In this document: piece after piece, positions 60,201 to 64,000 of the stretch
Layout: every line of letters starts with the position of its first letter
Numbering within the stretch: the stretch's first letter is position 1
NCBI GenBank assembly: GCA_020002185.1
Contig: CM034541.1
Location: 32,056,861-32,120,860 of the forward strand
Source of the DNA: Paraescarpia echinospica
Lineage: Eukaryota; Annelida; Polychaeta; Sabellida; Siboglinidae
Length of the DNA: 64,000 nucleotides
Direction: 5' to 3'
Notes under the pieces: model-generated
Database searches by the model: none
What the model saw: the letters and a program-made list of their open reading frames with translations, nothing else
Told to the model about the DNA's origin: nothing
Position numbers and translations under genes: made by a program

Positions 60201-61321
60201 TATCTACTCTACTATATCATGGATTGGCCATATCATGAGAAAGAAAGACGACATCTCAAAATTAACACTTGGACACCTGAAAGAAAAGGAAATCGTGGAC
60301 GACCCAAACCTGGAGAAAGAGAAAAAAGAACTAAAAAACTTCACCTAAGCTTGGGCCAGGCTGCAAAACAGGTTGCAGATAGGAAGAGGCGGAGGACGTG
60401 TTTCTACCCTATCTACCAATGGGCAGGTAGATGAATAACGGTAACGGTGATTACCTGGAAACTTCCCTTGTGGTATACACGAAAGGACTGCCGCAGATTT
60501 AATTGGATCTGACCAGTGATGTATCCCCAAGGGCGTCATCACAACGGTTGGCTGAACGCAGTTCACGCGAATCTAACAAGTATGACAATGGTCATCATCA
60601 TTATTATTATTATTTATAACACATATTATCTAAAGACCAACATACGTAGCATTGATGCAAACAAAACAACGCTGACATATGCTCGTTTCTAACATATGTT
60701 CCTTATCATCTTGAAAAACAGTAATATAATATATGTCACGAAGTAACAGTGTTTTTACATATTTATGACCACATTCATTATTACATCAGGTATTGTTTTG
60801 TGATGTGAATTACGCAGTTTTCGTGGTGTACTACTTTCAGCAACATTAAGTTAATTTGTCATATAACTTTGGGCCAAAACGAAACTCAGCAATAAATGAG
60901 TCCAATAATTTAAGAAATTATCTAGCTACAGGCGAACAGTAGTTGTTCATATTAGCGTTCATAATTCGGTTAGATGGCGGTACAGTAAACCAGACAATTG
61001 TTTGGCAATGACGGAAACCTGGAGCAAGCAGATTTGAAAATGCGTGCAATATTAGTAACGTCAATTGTACAATTACTAACACACGCACAGTACCTTCAAA
61101 CGAGTTGCACTATTAGATACATTTGATTCAATGACCTACACCGATATATCATTTACCTGATGAGGACCAAGTTCCAGCGCCATGACTCTCATGACTTGAT
61201 CGAGAGCACCTTTAGAGGCACAATACGACAGGTGATTGACTACAGCCCGCTGAGATGCTCTGGATGAAATGTGTACAATGGCGCCACCATTGCCTCTCTC
61301 AATCATTCCTTTTGCCACTAC
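54863..61321 (-). CDS. Gene C: third DCXR-like paralogue, exons 5-7 only (partial)
   Basis: Exons on the minus strand: 61321-61157 (exon 5), 60572-60455 (exon 6) and 54966-54863 (exon 7, stop TAG). Lengths (165, 118, 104) and phases are identical to genes A and B. The protein keeps HISSRAS (catalytic Ser), SYCASK (Tyr and Lys) and [15 protein letters not shown], and ends [12 protein letters not shown]. It differs from A and B at many positions, for example SQRAVVNH, which is nearer the vertebrate DCXR form than SGRAVENL. Exons 1-4 are not found between 61322 and 64000; they may lie beyond the window or be lost. No stop or frameshift is seen in the three exons. Intron 6 (about 5.5 kb) holds RTE and L2-like elements. 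Confidence 0.8.
54967..55499. other. Intron 6 of gene C, 3' part; microsatellites only
   Basis: A CACACG-rich tract at 55050-55108 and (TA)n tracts at 55438-55477. No coding signal. Confidence 0.5.
55500..56125 (+). mobile_element. RTE-type element, RT C-terminal part (first half of a split copy)
   Basis: The frame contains DDIALLSH (the catalytic DD box near 55622), [31 protein letters not shown], then [12 protein letters not shown] and [11 protein letters not shown] near 56040 in another frame. The C-terminal continuation is not here but at 60130-60440 on the same strand, so this is one element interrupted by about 4 kb. Confidence 0.75.
56126..57379 (-). repeat. L2-like 3' tail with (ATT)n, and unremarkable AT-rich sequence
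   Basis: The minus strand at 56215-56126 reads GTTAAGGGTCGGTGCAGCAG, then GGCGCTATATTAATTCAAAT, then ATT repeats: the usual 3' end of L2/CR1-group elements, and probably the 3' end of the minus-strand L2-like element upstream. The rest to 57379 shows no gene, with (TA)n at 57162-57200. Confidence 0.5.
57380..59910 (-). mobile_element. L2-like non-LTR retrotransposon, truncated and inserted into
   Basis: On the minus strand: an endonuclease start [20 protein letters not shown] near 59610, [10 protein letters not shown], and RGGGVAIL near 59430. An interruption (58860-59095) follows, then the EN/RT linker [20 protein letters not shown] near 58530, and RT palm [18 protein letters not shown] with [20 protein letters not shown] near 57690. 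It stops before the catalytic FADD box. At 57383-57545, TCGGTGCGGCAGTATTTTAC-like 3'-tail pieces occur twice in the opposite orientation. The element is dead. Confidence 0.8.
58860..59095 (+). repeat. L2/CR1-type 3' tail inserted in opposite orientation
   Basis: The plus strand at 59010-59085 reads CTCCCGAGAGCAATTTCAAT, then GGGCGCTATATAAGTAC, then TTTATTTATT units: a typical 3' end with a short tandem tail, lying inside the minus-strand element. Confidence 0.55.
60130..60440 (+). mobile_element. RTE-type element C-terminus (second half of the split copy)
   Basis: Frames read [15 protein letters not shown], then [36 protein letters not shown] and a stop near 60432. This is the block expected directly after the fragment at 55500-56125. 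It ends 15 bp from the donor side of exon 6 of gene C. Confidence 0.7.
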
Positions 61322-62199
61322 CTTGAAAACAACAGATCATATACATCAACGTCGAATTTAACAGTATTTAGTGTGTATATCCATAAACCAACCAACATTT
61401 TAAACATTTATAAAAATCGCTGGATACACTGTCTATTCAAATACGCAATTAGTACACCTACTCTGTATAATTATGTTAAGATAAAGTAGAAACGATAGGA
61501 TAGTTATACATTTAAACAAGCAGTAAGCTCGATCGTGTGTATGTGTGTGCATATCTGTGTGTGTGCATACGTACGTGCGTGTGAGTTTGTGTGTGTGCGT
61601 GCGTGCGTGGGTGCGTGCATGCTTTCGTGCGTGTCGTGTATGCTGGCGAGCTTACTGAAGTTTGCGTCGCTCAGTAGCCTAGCCTATTGGGCTAATCGTT
61701 TGATGTTAAATCACAGTCATTTTAATAATTATTGTCTCAGACGATGATCATTTTCAATGAAGTAAATTGTTCTTATGTATATTGTGACATGTCTATAATG
61801 ACAACTGCTACGCCTACAGCAGGCCCAGCCATGAAAAAACGATAATCATCTCCAAGTTTGCATTGTTGTTGTAACTAGTAAACATGTTATGTCCACACGG
61901 TGTACGATATGGCATCATGATATTTGCTACAAATATAACAAAAATTCTATGCGGAAAGGAATACGATAAACCAACATATGAACTGCCATTTTGATATACA
62001 CGAAAGTCTACATCATAAGGTATACGCCAGCGTTCCCAGAAGACACAGGCTGACTAGTAACATGCACAAAGCACTAGGAACGCCGGGAACGACAGCTTTC
62101 TTAATTTCAAGTTCACCAGATAATTTTGCAGCGACGAAGATACGCGTATCGAAGATGCCAACCCGGAGGTTACTGGTGTGTTTGCAAATGGTTAGATTG
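61322..62199. other. Upstream of gene C exon 5, no recognised exon
   Basis: TG/CG-rich tract at 61535-61620. The sequence expected for exon 4 of gene C was looked for and not found. Confidence 0.4.
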
Positions 62200-62466
62200 T
62201 ATTATCTCATTTATATGTATTGGCCCAAAGCACCCCCTTTCGTTTTCATTTAAAGATCACAAAAAGACGAAGACCAAGGAAGAGGTGTGGTGACCAAATC
62301 AACCATGACACTGGACTCCAGTCATTAATTGCAGACAGGTACGCTCTGGATAAACTACGATGGAGGGGTGTGATATCCAGGAGGACAGCGAGGGGTCTAG
62401 TTGTACTTAAAGAGAAACGAAAGACAATTGCGTGGGTTCGTGCACCTGAAAGAATTAATACAATAT
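62200..62466 (+). mobile_element. Non-LTR ORF2 C-terminal remnant
   Basis: The reading frame has KRRRPRKRCGDQINHDTGLQ, then ADRYALDKLRWRGVISRRTA, the GRPRKRW...DTGL...ADRYA..R..WR block that ends many non-LTR ORF2 proteins. No RT core is nearby on this strand. Confidence 0.6.
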
Positions 62467-62791
62467 AACCTTTGCACCTATAATCAACATTCCTGTAGGT
62501 TTCTCGGAATTAATTTTCAAAGTGGCTGACATATTGAGACACGCTATAGATGCTTGACCAATAAGCACCTACAGTTTCCCAGACCTTGACGCTGCAGTCA
62601 TGCGTTAAATGCCCCTGTGTCATCGACATCTATATGAATATGTCACAACATATGTTAGTTTCTCATATTCCATTCGATTAAAAGTTATACGTGTGGTAGA
62701 GGCCACCTTCTGTCTCGAGAAACAGAGGTTTGTAGCTGCATCAGGTAGGCTGACTTGGATTTCTGGCTTGACGTCTCGCACGCATGGTTTC

Positions 62792-64000
62792 TTAGTTTAT
62801 CTGGTATGTTTCGATGTCATTTGCTAAACCACCAGTGAGACAGGCTCGCCAGTTGACACTGTCCTCAGCAAAAGTCTGCCAGCGTAGATGGTCGATGCCG
62901 TAGTCTTTTAGATTTCTCTTGACAACATCTTTGAATCTTAATTTTGGTCTGCCTACTGGACGTTTGCCCTCAGTCAACTCACCATAGAGGATGGTCGGTG
63001 GGAGGCGGTCATTGGTCATACGCAATACGTGTCCAAGCCATCGTAGGCGTCTGTGTTTGGGAAAGGATCTCAAGATTAGTAATTTTATCCTGCCATTTTA
63101 CGCCAAGGATTGTTCGCAGGCAATGAAGATGAACACTGTTGAGTTTCCATTCTTGTTTGCGGTACGTTGTCCTTGCGGTACGTTGTTCTGAACCATACAA
63201 TAAAATGCTGACAACACAGGCATGATACCTTTTCAGCTTGGTGTGCAATGTTAGGCTCTTGTTGGACCAGACACTATTCGTGAGTCTTCCAAAGGATGTT
63301 GCTGATTTGCCTCTTGATTCCCATGGCTCATGGTGACAGTCTTTTTGATGTTGATTTTGAGGCCATAATTTGTGCAGGTATTTGCGAAGCTGTTCAATAT
63401 TAGTTGTATCTGTTCCTCGGAATGGGAGCAGAAGGCAGCATCATCAGCATAGAGGGCCTCGCACACGTGAAGTGCTGTAGTTTTTGCTTTGGCCTTAAAG
63501 CGTGACGTTGAGTAGATGTTTGCGTCAAGCCTGGCCTGAGGACCCACTCCAGGATGATCAATGTTGGCATTTTGCATTGCTTCTTTGAGTAGAATGGAGA
63601 CAAATATTCCAAACAGCTTCAGGGCCCGAACACATCCCTGCTTCACACCATTTTTGACGGGGAAGAGCTCGGATATAGATCCATCAGCCTGAACTGTGCC
63701 TTGCATGTTGTTGTGGAAGGCTTTGATAAGACTGAGTAGTACTGGTGGACACCCAACTTTCTTCAGGACCTTGAAGAGAGCTTATCTCCTTACATAATCA
63801 AAAGCTTTTGTGAGAACCATAAAGGCTACATGGAGTGGCATATGTTGCTCCATTGCGTTCTCTTGTAGTTGTCATTCACAGAAGATCATATCTACAGTTC
63901 CTCTGCCATAGCGGAAACCACACTGTGAATCGGGGTACACCCGTTCTGCCAAAATGTGTAGACGTATGATATGTGCAAATATTTCGCAGTGTTTGCCGTT
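62792..64000 (-). mobile_element. Non-LTR retrotransposon ORF2, RT to C-terminus, running off the window
   Basis: Minus-strand order: a CGFRYGRGTVDMIF block near 63915, AFDYVRR near 63790, KNGVKQGCVRALKLFGIFVS near 63630, the catalytic box YADDAAFCSHSEEQIQLI near 63450, then YGLKINIKKTVTM, SILLYGSEQRTARTTYRKQE near 63200, and HRRLRWLGHVLRMTNDRLPP near 63050 followed by GKRPVGRPKLRFKDVVKRNL. It ends at 62792. A few stops and frame changes (for example near 63785 and 63245) suggest an inactive copy. Clade not fixed. Confidence 0.85.

Overview
This is animal nuclear DNA, not a microbial or organelle sequence. It has spliced genes with GT-AG introns, many CR1/L2/RTE-type non-LTR retrotransposons, tRNA-headed SINEs, long (TG)n, (GACA)n and (TA)n microsatellites, and two gaps of exactly 1000 N (1089-2088 and 21986-22985). 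The mix suggests a marine invertebrate, perhaps a mollusc or other lophotrochozoan; species cannot be fixed from the sequence. Genes are sparse and most reading frames are retroelement debris.

Left part (1-22985): the 5' half of a non-LTR element runs into the first gap. At 5.7-11 kb there is a transposon-like block: an element bounded by inverted repeats of about 0.3 kb (6919-10981) carrying a broken minus-strand gene of a large uncharacterised protein family, with a relative of the same gene lying just outside it (5716-6907). At 12.1-15.5 kb is a decayed multi-exon gene that joins a Rossmann/epimerase-like part to a GT-A-type glycosyltransferase-like part. A decayed CR1-like element (16.8-19 kb), a lone signal-peptide exon (19587-19664) and a CR1-type ORF1 with PHD-like finger and SGNH-esterase domain (20683-21985) follow, up to the second gap.

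Centre (22986-52112): one giant inverted repeat. The left arm (22986-36768, 13.8 kb) is the reverse complement of the right arm (38316-52112, 13.8 kb), around a 1547-bp spacer. Each arm has a complete 7-exon, 244-codon short-chain dehydrogenase gene close to L-xylulose/dicarbonyl reductase (DCXR): gene A on + and gene B on -. Each arm also has, in intron 5, an RTE element with a CR1 nested in it, plus an orphan first exon of another paralogue that has lost its ATG. The spacer is the 5' half of a dead CR1 whose 3' half is in both arms, so the inversion breakpoint lies inside that element. The arms differ by substitutions, microsatellite lengths and an 80-bp-scale insertion. They are therefore either an older inverted duplication or two haplotypes assembled head to head.

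Right part (52113-64000): a tRNA-derived SINE, then a third, more diverged DCXR-like copy (gene C, minus, exons 5-7 seen) whose last intron holds an RTE-type element split by an L2-like element. Another non-LTR element runs off the window end. Genes C and B and the orphan exon all lie on the minus strand as a tandem array; A and its orphan exon look like the inverted copy of B and its orphan exon. A and B keep the catalytic tetrad but have lost both basic residues that normally bind the 2'-phosphate of NADP(H).
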